NCBI GenBank assembly: GCA_023391835.1
Contig: JAEWAE010000024.1
Span: forward strand, 62,001 to 126,000
Length of the DNA stretch: 64,000 nucleotides
DNA from: Bacillota bacterium
Lineage (GTDB): Bacteria; Bacillota; Clostridia; Oscillospirales; Ethanoligenentaceae
Reading direction: 5' to 3'
In this document: piece by piece, positions 36,153-46,500 of the stretch
How positions within the stretch are numbered: position 1 is the stretch's first letter
How the letters are laid out: every line of letters begins with the position of its first letter
Notes under the pieces: generated by a model
The model's database searches: none
The model's input: the letters and a program-made list of their open reading frames with translations, nothing else
Told to the model about the DNA's origin: nothing
Position numbers and translations under genes: made by a program

Positions 36153-37913
36153 TCACTCAAACAGAGCGCCTTTGCCGTGGTGGAAAACGGTGCGGGTCAT
36201 CGGCGCCGTTTGCGGCAGATTGGGTCGGTTATAAAGCGGATACACTTTTCCCTCCGGGCTGATATGCACGACATCGAAGCCCCGCCAGGTCGTTTCAAAT
36301 TCCAGATTCATCACATGCTCGCGGGTCTTGTGCTCCCGGATGGGGAAATCCACGGTGATGGTTTCTCCCGCCGCGGCACGGCCCAATTTCATGAATTGCC
36401 TATTGATCCAGGGCAGATTCCGGCCCTCCACTATCTTTTCCGAGCCGGAATGCTTCACATGCACCTGGCCGTAAGGTGTCCAGGAGGGAATGCGGATGAG
36501 CAACTCTTGAATATCCCGGTGCACATGCAGTTCTACCCTGCCCTCGTACGGCAGCCAGCTCAACACATCCAGCCAAGGTGTGCCGCGGTTGAGCAGAAGG
36601 TTGACCGATACCCGGCCCATTTGCTCCGTCACCACATTGGCCCAGGCCGAATAGAGCCCGCGTACCCCCGAGCCGACGCAGCAGGTCTGCACATCCATAA
36701 TGTGGCCGCGGCCCCAATATCCGTCGTTGACAAAGTCGTTGGGAGCCGCATATCCGGCGAACGCGCCGCGCAAGCGGGAGGCCACGTTATAATAGGTCCT
36801 GACGCCCGGAATATCCAGGGATTTATCGTGCCGCTCTTTGATCCAGCTCACGTCCATCAGTTGGGAAGCCGTCAGCTGCCCGCGGACGAAGCGTTCCACA
36901 ACTTCCCAGTATTCGGGGTAGCCGTGCTTGGCCAGGCTCAGCGCCACCGAGATGGAATCCACCAGTGTGCAGGTTTCGTGCTCATAGGCTTGATCGGCCA
37001 TATCGCCCGGGGTCCAGCCGTAAGAGGTGCATTGGGTCAGGGCCCAGTCGTAGCTTCGCTTGACATAATTCATCAGGCCGGCGTCGCGGGTGTCGGCAGC
37101 GAAACGGGCGATGGACCCGAGCGTACCCATCCGTGTATGAAAATGGCCGTTGCGATGCTCGACTGTGCCGCTGAAGCTGCCGTCCGGGTTGAAGACGCCG
37201 CTGCGGTGGACGATGTTATATACGAAGTTTTCGGAAAGCTCCAGCGCGTCCCGGCTGCCGGTCATCTCGTAATACTTCATCAGAGGCATCACCTGACGCC
37301 CCCACATGGCCGCCGGGTCGGGCGTCAGACGAGTATGGACCATATCGAAAGAGGGCCAGCCGTGCGCGGTGTATTCCGAGCCGGGGTAATACCAGGAATC
37401 CCGGTCTTTGGAGGCGATGTGTTTCAGGCCGGCTACCAGCCGCTGCGCTGCCGCGCCGACTTTTTCGTCGCCGGTGTCCTGCAGCCAGCAGTCAAGCGCC
37501 AGCAGCACGGCCCGCTGATCGATCATGCTGGCGCTTTCTTCAAAACGGGCGGGATGCCGGGCCAGTTCTTCGGGCGTAAAAGTGTTCCGGCGGTAGCTCA
37601 GCCCGTCCTCATGGAAAAAGCTCAGCAGATTGTCGCGATAATGCCGCTCGGTTTCCTCGCCGAAATGCGAATCCGTCATGGTGCGGGCCAACACCAGCGC
37701 GTCGACCAGCCGGCCATGGCTGGAGCCGAGATCCCAGTTACCGTGCGACATCCAGGCCGGGTCGGAGGTCAGAAAACCGCTAAAAAAGGGTATGTAGCCA
37801 TGATCTTCATCGGCTACGCCGACAATGGCGTTCATTGCCGCCAATGCCCGACTTTCCAGATTCAGCGTATCCGGCACCGCTAGAGACTGCTCTGTACGCT
37901 TTTCATCCTGCAT
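36153..37913 (-). CDS. GH127-like glycosidase (beta-L-arabinofuranosidase/aceric acid hydrolase type)
   Basis: The 586-residue (alpha/alpha)6-barrel protein keeps the metal tetrad of GH127: Glu313-x-Cys315 in YEHETCTLVDS and the Cys411-Cys412 pair in QTCCVGSGVRGLYSAW. A C-terminal beta-sandwich (about 440-586) follows. GH127 contains beta-L-arabinofuranosidases and an aceric acid hydrolase from rhamnogalacturonan II degradation. Overall similarity to DUF1680 looks remote, so the precise family is uncertain. ATG 37913 is chosen because GGAG lies 8 bases upstream; a GTG 9 bases earlier would leave no space. It is second in the operon, 36 bases behind GH42. Confidence 0.72.
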   Translation of the reverse strand: MQDEKRTEQSLAVPDTLNLESRALAAMNAIVGVADEDHGYIPFFSGFLTSDPAWMSHGNWDLGSSHGRLVDALVLARTMTDSHFGEETERHYRDNLLSFFHEDGLSYRRNTFTPEELARHPARFEESASMIDQRAVLLALDCWLQDTGDEKVGAAAQRLVAGLKHIASKDRDSWYYPGSEYTAHGWPSFDMVHTRLTPDPAAMWGRQVMPLMKYYEMTGSRDALELSENFVYNIVHRSGVFNPDGSFSGTVEHRNGHFHTRMGTLGSIARFAADTRDAGLMNYVKRSYDWALTQCTSYGWTPGDMADQAYEHETCTLVDSISVALSLAKHGYPEYWEVVERFVRGQLTASQLMDVSWIKERHDKSLDIPGVRTYYNVASRLRGAFAGYAAPNDFVNDGYWGRGHIMDVQTCCVGSGVRGLYSAWANVVTEQMGRVSVNLLLNRGTPWLDVLSWLPYEGRVELHVHRDIQELLIRIPSWTPYGQVHVKHSGSEKIVEGRNLPWINRQFMKLGRAAAGETITVDFPIREHKTREHVMNLEFETTWRGFDVVHISPEGKVYPLYNRPNLPQTAPMTRTVFHHGKGALFE

Positions 37914-37949
37914 TTGTGTCACTCCGTTTCATCTTCGCGTTGGGTACCG

Positions 37950-39941
37950 TCACACCGACTCTTCGAGGACCGCCACACCATAGCCCGGCAGTCGGCAGAC
38001 ACCCGACGGGACAAGATCGTTTAGAATATCCCGGCATGGCTTTGCAAGCGGGACCTCCATCGGCTCTCCATTGTGATTGAGCAGAAAAAGCAGCCGGCCG
38101 GCAGCCGTCTGCCATGTCACGGCTTCGATTCCCGCCGGGCAGTCGGGGACTGCCGGGGTCACACCGGCCCGCCGGCAGACTTCCAACGTGAATTTCCGCC
38201 GGGCGACCTCATCCATATCGCATCCGACATAGTAAACGCCGCCTTTTCCCAATTCATGGTACACCACTGCCGGCGTCCCCGCGTAATACTCGCCGGCATA
38301 TACCGCCACCGTCTGCGCGCCCTCCGGCCGGAGAAGATCGCACCACACATGCGCCTGAAAATCGCTCCAAGGCCCATGCACCGGCACCGTACGGCCAAAA
38401 TTCAGAGAATCGAATTCCTCGACCTGCACGCCGGCCAGGCGGCGGAATGAGCCGGGGAGCGTTTCCTCGGTCATCTGTCCGTTCCATCGCTTGATGCCGG
38501 AGCGATAGGTCAGCACCAGCGTACCGCCCTGACGAACGTATTCCTCCGCCTTCTGCACAATTGCTTCGGTCGTCATGCAAAAGGCAGGCATAAAAATCAG
38601 ACCGTACGGACAAAAGTCCGCCTCTTCGCCAATCACGTCGGTACCGATGGCGCCGCGCACGAGGCTGTCGTACTGTTCCCACACCATCCGCTTATAGTCA
38701 AACTGCGGGTTATGCCCCTGCACCCGGTGAGCCCACAAAATGTCGTAAGAATAGACCACCGCCGTCCGGGTTTCGACCCGGCCGCCCCCAAGCCTTGCCG
38801 CCAGCCGCTTCACCTCGGCTCCCGCATCCCGAATCTCCCGGTACCGACGGCGGGGAATCCCGTCATGGTCCAGTATGCCATACCAGTATTGCTCCGTGCC
38901 GAAAAGGCATGCCCGCCAGCGAAAATAGACGATTCCGCCCGCCCCGTTAGCCAGTGACTGCAACGTCCAGAGACGCAGTTGACCGGGTTTCGGCGAGTCA
39001 CCGATGTTACCCCAACCGCATGGGCCGCTCTGCTGTTCCATCAGCCAGAAGGGGCGCGGGCTGAGCCCCCGCGTGAGGGCATGCCCCATCGACACCCATG
39101 TGAAGGGCTTATTATCGAAGCCGGAGACGGGGTAGTTATCCCAAGACGTAAAATCCAGGACACGGCCCATCCGGTAATAATCCACATCCTCGGCGTTGGG
39201 CATGACGTTGTGGGTCACTGGTCTGCCGCCGGCCCTACGAAGAATCCCAGCCTGCATGTCGGTGTATGAGAGGATCGAATCCGAGCAAAAACGCCTGTAG
39301 TCCAGCTCCAGCCCCGGGTTATGTACGGAACGGTTCAAATCGCTGATGCCGCAGGCGGAATACCCCGGCAGGATCAATTCATCCCAACTGCGATAGGTCT
39401 GGCTCCAGAAAACGGTACCCCATTCCGCATTCAATCGCTCTAGCGTACCATATTTCCGACGCAGCCAGCGGATAAATGCCTGTCGGCAATTTTCGCAGTA
39501 GCAGCGTCCCATCAGTTCGTTGTCGATTTGCCAGCCGATCACATGGGGGTTATCCCGGTAATGTTCCGCCAGAGCCGTGACAATCCGGCGACTCTGCTCC
39601 CGGAAGGAGGGGCTGTTGAAACAGCAGTGGCGACGGTTGCCAAATCCTTTCACCCGGCCGTATATATCCCGCGGATAGATGTCGGGGTACCGGTCCATCA
39701 TCCACTTGGGTGGAGCCGCCGTCGGCGTGCCCAAAATCGTGTCGATCCCCTGCCCGGCCAGCAGAGCGACGGCATCATCCAGCCACCTGAAATTCCACCG
39801 GCCCTCCTCGGGTTCCAGCGTAGCCCAAGCGAATTCCCCCATGCGCACCACATTGAAGCCGGCCTCTTTCATCAGCCGTGCATCGGTTGCCCAACGGGCC
39901 CTATCCCAGTGTTCCGGATAATAAGCTGCTCCAAGATACAT
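37950..39941 (-). CDS. Glycoside hydrolase family 42 beta-galactosidase (second)
   Basis: This 663-residue enzyme starts MYLGAAYYPEHW, typical of GH42. Glu142 in QIDNELMG is the probable acid/base, Glu302 in WLMEQQSG the nucleophile, and YCENCRQAF the cysteine cluster. The remaining domains match the other GH42 at 19714, but the two are clearly different sequences. It acts on beta-galactosides or alpha-L-arabinopyranosides in the cytoplasm. AAAGGAA precedes the ATG. It is the first gene of the minus-strand operon that ends with BKACE. Confidence 0.94.
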   Translation of the reverse strand: MYLGAAYYPEHWDRARWATDARLMKEAGFNVVRMGEFAWATLEPEEGRWNFRWLDDAVALLAGQGIDTILGTPTAAPPKWMMDRYPDIYPRDIYGRVKGFGNRRHCCFNSPSFREQSRRIVTALAEHYRDNPHVIGWQIDNELMGRCYCENCRQAFIRWLRRKYGTLERLNAEWGTVFWSQTYRSWDELILPGYSACGISDLNRSVHNPGLELDYRRFCSDSILSYTDMQAGILRRAGGRPVTHNVMPNAEDVDYYRMGRVLDFTSWDNYPVSGFDNKPFTWVSMGHALTRGLSPRPFWLMEQQSGPCGWGNIGDSPKPGQLRLWTLQSLANGAGGIVYFRWRACLFGTEQYWYGILDHDGIPRRRYREIRDAGAEVKRLAARLGGGRVETRTAVVYSYDILWAHRVQGHNPQFDYKRMVWEQYDSLVRGAIGTDVIGEEADFCPYGLIFMPAFCMTTEAIVQKAEEYVRQGGTLVLTYRSGIKRWNGQMTEETLPGSFRRLAGVQVEEFDSLNFGRTVPVHGPWSDFQAHVWCDLLRPEGAQTVAVYAGEYYAGTPAVVYHELGKGGVYYVGCDMDEVARRKFTLEVCRRAGVTPAVPDCPAGIEAVTWQTAAGRLLFLLNHNGEPMEVPLAKPCRDILNDLVPSGVCRLPGYGVAVLEESV

Positions 39942-40142
39942 ATATATTCCTTTCGCATGATCGGATAAGAGCCGCCACCCTATCCGGGCACATGGCCCTG
40001 TGTCACCGTCAAGACATAATTATTTTGTTGTACAAACAGTCTCCGATTTCATCTCTTGTGGTTCATCGGATGTGCCGTCTGACCACACCAGGGGCTATAT
40101 AGTATGGGAGCATTGCCAAGTCAGTGTTTTTCTTACATTGAA

Positions 40143-40171
40143 ATTGTACCGCATTTTGCCGATCAAATCAA
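40143..40171 (-). promoter_or_regulatory. Promoter of the GH42-GH127-BKACE operon
   Basis: On the minus strand TTGATT (40171-40166), 17 bases and TACAAT (40148-40143) lie about 200 bases before the GH42 start, in a 317-base AT-rich gap that shows no gene. Confidence 0.55.
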
Positions 40172-40258
40172 TATTATTATATAAATATTTAGTTATAATG
40201 CAATTATATTTTTTATTGATTACGATCAAATTTTCAGGCTTTTCGTCCCGGATGGTGT

Positions 40259-41947
40259 TCACATGCCTGAGGCGGAGAGCGGATCGGCCACGATATGCAG
40301 TACCCAGTCGTTCGCGTCGGGAGCGACGAACGTCTGTTCGCCCGCAGGCGCCATATGGGTTTCGGAAAATTCGCCCGTGCGTGGGTTGTACCACTTCCAG
40401 CTGGCCGCAGAGAGTTTTATGGTCGCCCGTCCACCGCTGACAAAGTAGATCACATATTCCTCGTCTTCGGCCGCAAGGCAATAGATCATGGCGCCATGCG
40501 TATCCAGCAGCCCATCGATAGGACGCATGCGCCAGAACCGCACCTTATCCCTCGTGACGAATTCCCCCAGCCGCTGCACGTCGTCGTAAATCGGCGGATC
40601 GCCGCTGATATGGAATTTGTCGCTTTCCGTTAGCCGACCGTCGATTGTCGGGCGGAAATGCCGGTCGGCCCGCCCCATGCTGTAGCCGCCGGTAAAGCCG
40701 ATCCAGTAAAGCCGGCGCTCGGTTTCATAATGGTTATTGGTGGAAGCCGTCATTTCTCCAATGACGACGGGGCGCCCATACTTCCAGAATTCCAGGCCGA
40801 AATCGTGCATGGTCCGGTAATATGCATCCGTGTCGTCCGGCGGATAATTACGAGGGTCCTGGGTCAATATGACATTGTTTTCGCCGGAAGTGACCATCAA
40901 CGGCTGCTTGCCCACATCGCCGAAAGTCCGCAGCCGACCATAGGGATCGTGCCGGGCGACGAAATGGCCCCAGTAAGTATACCAATCGGCCACCCGTTCC
41001 GGCGGCTGTTGGGCGTAAGGAAGCAGCGACTGCGGCAACGGAATGAGATTGCCGTTTTCCGACCCGACCGACCAGAATATGTTCCAGTAAGCGGCAAAAC
41101 GGGCCACCGTATATTGCATATAGCGGGCGGTATATTTGACATGCTCGGCGTTGCCGAGATCAAACATGGCTCCCCAGCCGATGCCATGCTCGCCGTCCAG
41201 CCAGCCGCCGTTGGCGCGGTTGAGCGGGTGATGGGACCATTCCCGGGGACGTACCACTGAATTGTCATAGAGCAGCTCCATGGCGAAAAAAATACCCTTC
41301 TGTTTGGCATAGGCCATCAGCCGATCCAGCCGCTGATAATAGTCGAGATTGAAAGAGTCCCGGTCGATCTTGTTGTGCCGGGCATCGACCACCCTCCAAG
41401 GCCAGCGGAAAGAGGGATCGGTGATGGATTCCTGTCGGGCATACAATTGGCTGACATCCACGATCATATTGATCCCGTGCCGGCTGAGGATATCCATATA
41501 TGACCTCGCGTCATCCTCACCCGGCTGCTGAAAATCCCTGTCCTCGTGCACAAGGTCGAAGCCGTTGGCCGGGTGAGGATACCATCCTTCGTTCAGTATC
41601 ATCTGCGCGGTCCCGTCCTCTCTGGCAAACCAGTTGGGAAAACGAGATGAAACCGTCAGGCCGCCATGGGACACCGCCCGCACACAGTCAAATCCACCAG
41701 TCCGGCCATCCAGCTCCGCCCGATTCGAAGCGATGCGGTATTGCCACCGTCCCTCTTCCATCGGGGCGAAGCGAACTTTCCAGACAGCTTTTCCCTGCTG
41801 CAGACCATCGTAAAACCCGTCGACGGTGAATTGCCTATCCCCCAGGCGGAATACTGCCCGCACCGATACATCCACAAACGGATTGGCATAAATATTTTGT
41901 GATACGGTTGAAATCTCGAATATTTCCCACTTGGGTATGTTTTGCAT
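40259..41947 (-). CDS. DUF5060/TIM-barrel glycosidase (apiosidase-related)
   Basis: The 562-residue protein has an N-terminal DUF5060-type beta-sandwich (NPFVDVSVRAVFRLGDRQFTVDGFYDG, VWKVRFAPMEEGRWQYR). A clan-A-like barrel follows, with Glu in WSVGSENGN and Glu in VVIGEMTAS as likely catalytic pair, then a C-terminal beta domain (YVIYFVSGGRATIKL). Similar architecture is seen in the gene at the right edge of the window. ATG 41947 has AGAGGATC upstream; an in-frame start 36 bases earlier is less likely. It is transcribed alone, divergent from the LacI gene that probably controls it. Confidence 0.78.
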   Translation of the reverse strand: MQNIPKWEIFEISTVSQNIYANPFVDVSVRAVFRLGDRQFTVDGFYDGLQQGKAVWKVRFAPMEEGRWQYRIASNRAELDGRTGGFDCVRAVSHGGLTVSSRFPNWFAREDGTAQMILNEGWYPHPANGFDLVHEDRDFQQPGEDDARSYMDILSRHGINMIVDVSQLYARQESITDPSFRWPWRVVDARHNKIDRDSFNLDYYQRLDRLMAYAKQKGIFFAMELLYDNSVVRPREWSHHPLNRANGGWLDGEHGIGWGAMFDLGNAEHVKYTARYMQYTVARFAAYWNIFWSVGSENGNLIPLPQSLLPYAQQPPERVADWYTYWGHFVARHDPYGRLRTFGDVGKQPLMVTSGENNVILTQDPRNYPPDDTDAYYRTMHDFGLEFWKYGRPVVIGEMTASTNNHYETERRLYWIGFTGGYSMGRADRHFRPTIDGRLTESDKFHISGDPPIYDDVQRLGEFVTRDKVRFWRMRPIDGLLDTHGAMIYCLAAEDEEYVIYFVSGGRATIKLSAASWKWYNPRTGEFSETHMAPAGEQTFVAPDANDWVLHIVADPLSASGM

Positions 41948-41970
41948 AGTTGATCCTCTTTTCATGTGTC

Positions 41971-42003
41971 TATAGCCTGTCACAAATAATTTTGTTGGCT
42001 ATA
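41971..42003. promoter_or_regulatory. Inverted repeat in the divergent glycosidase/lacI region
   Basis: TATAGCC and GGCTATA flank an inner partly symmetric ACAAAT/ATTTTGT, giving a 33-base operator-like site 24 bases before the DUF5060 gene. It is a plausible site for the LacI protein encoded at 42239. Confidence 0.35.
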
Positions 42004-42136
42004 CGTCTTAATTGTACACTATGTATGCTGCTTTTCTGTATAATCCGTGCATTTTATTCTAAATCAATTCAGAATTGCCGTAAATATTTTGTAGCGTCTC
42101 AGAATAGACTCCATATACTTTGTCAGAAAACCATGA

Positions 42137-42142
42137 TATAAT
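42137..42142 (+). promoter_or_regulatory. -10 box TATAAT for the LacI gene
   Basis: A perfect TATAAT lies about 97 bases before the ATG at 42239; no strong -35 at the right distance is visible. Confidence 0.45.
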
Positions 42143-42238
42143 AAAGCCATTCTTTAGCTTTTACATGTTGCGGCCGGACGAGCATCCGGATAGTGGGGCG
42201 GTACATCAGACTAACCGTCAGCCGTATGGGGGATTTTC

Positions 42239-43267
42239 ATGAAACCGACAATGAAAGCGATTGCGCAGCGGGCCAACGTTTCGGAAGGAACTGTTTCCAA
42301 CGTGATCAACAACCGCAAGGGCGTCAGTGAAAAGACGGCCCGCCGGATACTCGAAATTGCGGAAGACATGGGGTATCTGGAGCACCGGAGCGAATCCAAC
42401 AAATCCAGAAGCATCCGGTATATCGTGTATAAAAAGTATGGCAGCGATACTTCGCAGACGGCGTTTTATACCGACATGATCGAGGAAATCGAGAGAATCT
42501 GCCGTAGTCAGCATTTCGACCTGATGATCCGCTATGTCATTGCAGGGCGGGATAATCTGGAAGAATCCGTCCGTTCCATTATGTCCGATGACTTAGCGGG
42601 TCTCATTATCCAGGCGACGGAGATGGAGGCGGAAGAACTGCGGTGTTTCCATCTGCTTCATCTGCCGACGGTGGTAGTGGATCATTACCTGCCGGACGAG
42701 CTCTATGATTTCGTGCAGATCGATTTTAAGCGCGGCGCCTATCTGGCCACCAAATATCTGATTCAAAAAGGGCATACGGAGATCGGCATTCTCAACCGTA
42801 CCGTTGATATCCGCAGCGGGCGGCTGCGTCAAGAGGGTTTTTCCGCTGCGCTGCGGGAAGGCGGCATCCAGGAAAACCCCGCCTATCATTATGGGCTCGA
42901 CTCGACGTTGGACGGCTCCTATCGTGACATGTGCGGCCTGCTGCGGGAAGACCGGCCGATGCCTACCGCCTTTTTGGCATACAACGACGCCATGGCCTTC
43001 GGCGCCATGCGAGCTTTAAACGAAAGCGGTTACTCCGTACCCGACCGGGTCTCGATCATCGGGTTTGACGACATGCCTTTTTGCGAGATCAGCCATCCCC
43101 GCCTGACAACCATGAAAAGCTACAACCGGGAAATTGGGAAAATCGCCGCGATGCGGTTGCTGACACGAATCCGGCACCCCGATGTGCCGCGGGTCAAAAT
43201 CGATGTGGATATGGATCTGATCGAGCGGGAAAGCGTAGCGAAACCGACGGTCCGGAAACAACCGTAA
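42239..43267 (+). CDS. LacI family transcriptional regulator
   Basis: The 342-residue protein has an N-terminal LacI helix-turn-helix and hinge (MKAIAQRANVSEGTVSNVINNRKGVSEKTARRILEIAEDMGY). A periplasmic-binding-like sensor domain follows (GLIIQATE, FDDMPFCEISHPRLTTM). GGGGGA precedes the start. It is divergent from the DUF5060 glycosidase and upstream of the convergent GH106/transketolase operon. It shares the form FDDMPFCxxxxPxLTTM with the LacI protein at 60042, so both belong to one subfamily. Confidence 0.93.
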   Translation: MKPTMKAIAQRANVSEGTVSNVINNRKGVSEKTARRILEIAEDMGYLEHRSESNKSRSIRYIVYKKYGSDTSQTAFYTDMIEEIERICRSQHFDLMIRYVIAGRDNLEESVRSIMSDDLAGLIIQATEMEAEELRCFHLLHLPTVVVDHYLPDELYDFVQIDFKRGAYLATKYLIQKGHTEIGILNRTVDIRSGRLRQEGFSAALREGGIQENPAYHYGLDSTLDGSYRDMCGLLREDRPMPTAFLAYNDAMAFGAMRALNESGYSVPDRVSIIGFDDMPFCEISHPRLTTMKSYNREIGKIAAMRLLTRIRHPDVPRVKIDVDMDLIERESVAKPTVRKQP

Positions 43268-43419
43268 CCTTTTATAGCTCATGCCGGGAAAATCACGGAA
43301 ACAAGACGACCACCGTCGAATCTGTCGGTGAATTCGGAGCCCGGGTCTTTCATCCGAAATGCGCGGGAATTTCCTTTCCGCTTTTACAAATCTTCCATAT
43401 ATATAACATATAATATGTT

Positions 43420-43475
43420 GCAGGCGGTTTCCCCCCGTCAACGGCGCATTGCCATAGGAAAACCGCCTGCTTTTT
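43420..43475 (+). terminator. Terminator of the LacI gene
   Basis: GCAGGCGGTTTCC (43420-43432) pairs with GGAAAACCGCCTGC (43457-43470, one-base bulge), followed by TTTTT. It lies in the 235-base gap between LacI and the convergent GH106-like gene. Confidence 0.8.
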
Positions 43476-43502
43476 AACAGCCCGGCAGATGTTGCAAACG
43501 GT

Positions 43503-46500
43503 TTATTCCGATAACGGGTCCCCCGGGCCGAACCGCACAAAGCAGTAACCGTCACGCCAGTAATCGGCCCGGCGCTGTTCCGCCGTGCTTGGCATAGCCT
43601 CGCTGTCTTTTTCCACCCAACTCCAGCGACCGGTAAAGCTGTCCGGCCCGACGCTGTAAAGTTCGCCGTTTCGGTGATGATGCGGACCCAAAAGGTTACG
43701 GTTGCTCGCATAAAGCGCGACTTCCAGCCGATTCTCACCGGAATGGACAAACCCAGTCAAATCGAACCGGAACGGCGACCAGAGCCGCGCCCCGACCTCC
43801 CGACCGTTGAGCCGCACCCGCGCCATCGCAGCATCCGGGCGGCCAAGATCCAGCATGACGCGCCCCCCGGCCATCTGCGGCACCCGGACGATCTGAGAGA
43901 CCGTCAGGCTCCCGGCGAAAAACGTCAGGCCCTGCGTCGTGAAGCAGCCGTCGGCAAACGTCTTGGGTGCATCGACGACGGTGAACGGACCATCGGTGAA
44001 CAGCGCTCCGCGCGGCCCGGCCGTATAGGGCACGTCGCTGACCACGCCAAAGTCGCCGACGAGATAGATGCTTTCCAGTTCCACGTCATAAGTGAGTTTA
44101 TTTTTTTCCGTCTCATAGACATCTTTGCCGAACAGCACGTCATAGACTTTCTGCGATTGGTAAAAGCGCCGCTTCAGGCGGATTTCATTTTCACCGTTTA
44201 TAACAAACGGGCGGATGTCCACTTTCTTAAAAGAGCTGTCTTTCCACCAGCCAATGTCGGCATAGGGCACAGGGTGCCCGTTGACTGCGATTTCAAATGC
44301 ATCGGCCGCTTCGAGAGCCAAGAAGAAACGTTGGTTTTTCGTCCGATCGAACCGGGTATGAAAGGAAAAAGAAAGCTCGATGTCGCAGCTGCGGCGCAGG
44401 GCGAGCAGCTCATCCATCAGATGGATGACGGCTTTTGATCCCGACCATTCCCCGCCGTCAATGCAGCACCGGCAGGTATCCAGCGTCAGGGAGTTATCAT
44501 CCATTGTTTCGACTTGCCACTCCGGCCCGGGGCGGACGGAGATGACCGGCTCCGCGATCGGCCGGGAAGCCTTGGAGGCGTCTGCTTTTGCCACGACAAC
44601 CACATAGGACTGCATGGGTAAAAATTGTAGCGTAAACCGCACGCTCCGGCCGACCCGCTCAAACGGGAGGGCCGTTTCGGCCACTGTTTCCAGATCGAGC
44701 AGGCGCGGTTCCCCGCCGCCTTCCACAGTGACGGTCGTCTCATAACCCGACCGGTTATTCAGATTGACCAGAAAATACACTTCGCCGCGGGAGGTCGTGC
44801 GGTGCTGGCAATGTATGGAGGCGGCTTCTTTCCCGGCCGCCGCGATACGGATGCCGATGAGTTTCCGGAGGGCATGGGCAAGGGACTCGTCGTCGGGCAC
44901 CGTCTCCACCTGACTTTGCAGCTTGGCCAACCGCTCGTCGGGGTGGCCGTCGCAGAGTGCCGGGAAATCACCCCGGCAAAAGATGCGGCCGCCGTTTGCC
45001 GCGAACCGCTGCAGCAGCTCGAGCGTGGAAGATGCGATCACCGCCATCGACGGCATCACGACGGACGTATAGGTGCAGCGGCCCACGATCAACCGCGCGC
45101 CTTCCACCCGGGCGTGCTCGGCCATAATGGTCTCGTCACCGTAGTGATAGCCGATGTGCCGCCCGGAAAGGAACTCGGAAAGTCTGGCAAAGTCATCGTC
45201 GATGTGACCGATTGCGTCATTGAGCCCGCCCTCATAGGTGATCCAGCCGCTGCGCATCGGGTGCAGCAGCAGGACCGGAGCCACCTCCGTGCCCTGCGTC
45301 AGTACAAGTCCCAGCCGTGCGAGATAATCGTTGAAGCGGTGATATTCCTTCCACCACGACTGCTGAATAAACAGCGACGGCGGATAGTCGCGTTTGCGCT
45401 GACCGCGCAGGGTATAGCCCTCCAAATGCTGACAGATGCGGTTGACGCCGTTGACGAATTGCCACTCGGCGATCCACTTGAGCTCTTCGAAATTCACATT
45501 CCAGCCGCACAGGGCGTACGACTCGGTCAGCACATGGGTTTTGCCCGTCTGGCAGGCCACAGACCCCACCTGCTTTGGCACCACCGGATTGCCGATATGC
45601 CGGCGCAGCCAATCGACACCCGGCATATCCATGTGCTCATAAAAGGGCATCACGCCGCCCGAGCCGGTCATCTGGGTGAAAACGCTCTCTTCCATCATAA
45701 TGTGACCCGTCAGCGCACATCCATGTGCGCGGCACCATTTCTCGATGGTGTCGATATAGCTCGAAACAAACAGCTCGCTGACCAGTTTCCAAAAGTCATA
45801 GCGCACCTTCGCATAATCCCGGGTCCTGATAAACAGAGCCGGCAGCACATCCCGTACGTCGTAGCCATAAGCCGCGCGGAAACGGTCGGGAATGTCGTAA
45901 GACCAGGGGATATCCCCTTCGAAATTGCCCGAAAGGCGCGGTTCGTCGGTAAAAAAGCCTTTGATCGCCGGCCCGACACGGCCTTTCATCTCGTCAAAAT
46001 ACCGCTGATGGGTCACTTGAAGAAAAGCGCGCACCGCTTTTTCGCTCATCACATCGATATAGTAGGCGTTTGCCCGATGACTCACGGCCAGACGCTCGGC
46101 ACCGATATCCGCTTCGCCGGCGCGGCGCACGGAACCGCCCGCCGCTTCGCAGCAATAAACGCCAAGCAGGTTTTTATCCGCCGCTGCTTCGCCGGGCGCC
46201 AGGCGTTTCATCACAAGCCAGCGGCCCAGATACTCGTCGCCGAGCGCGGGCACCTGCCCCCCGGCGAAACCGCTCGGCCAGCCATCCTCGTCATAAAGCC
46301 ACGCGCCCATCCTGAGACGTTTGCCTTCGTCGGCGCAGGCCGCGACGCACTCCATCCAATCGGTGCCGAGATATTCGGTTTCCAGCCCGCTGCGGGCATG
46401 CATGAAGTATCCGCCCATCCCCGCCTGCTTCATCTGCCCGATCTGCCAGCGCAGGAAATTCACGTCGAGACGGTCGTTCCATGACCAGAAAGGCACCGGG

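Noticed and set aside
36177..37883. 568-codon open frame opposite the GH127-like gene
   Set aside because: It mirrors the minus-strand gene, has no ribosome site or recognisable motif, and the minus frame keeps the E-x-C/CC metal tetrad.
44802..46484. 560-codon open frame opposite the second GH106-like gene
   Set aside because: It is antisense to a gene with clear family motifs and shows no domain of its own.
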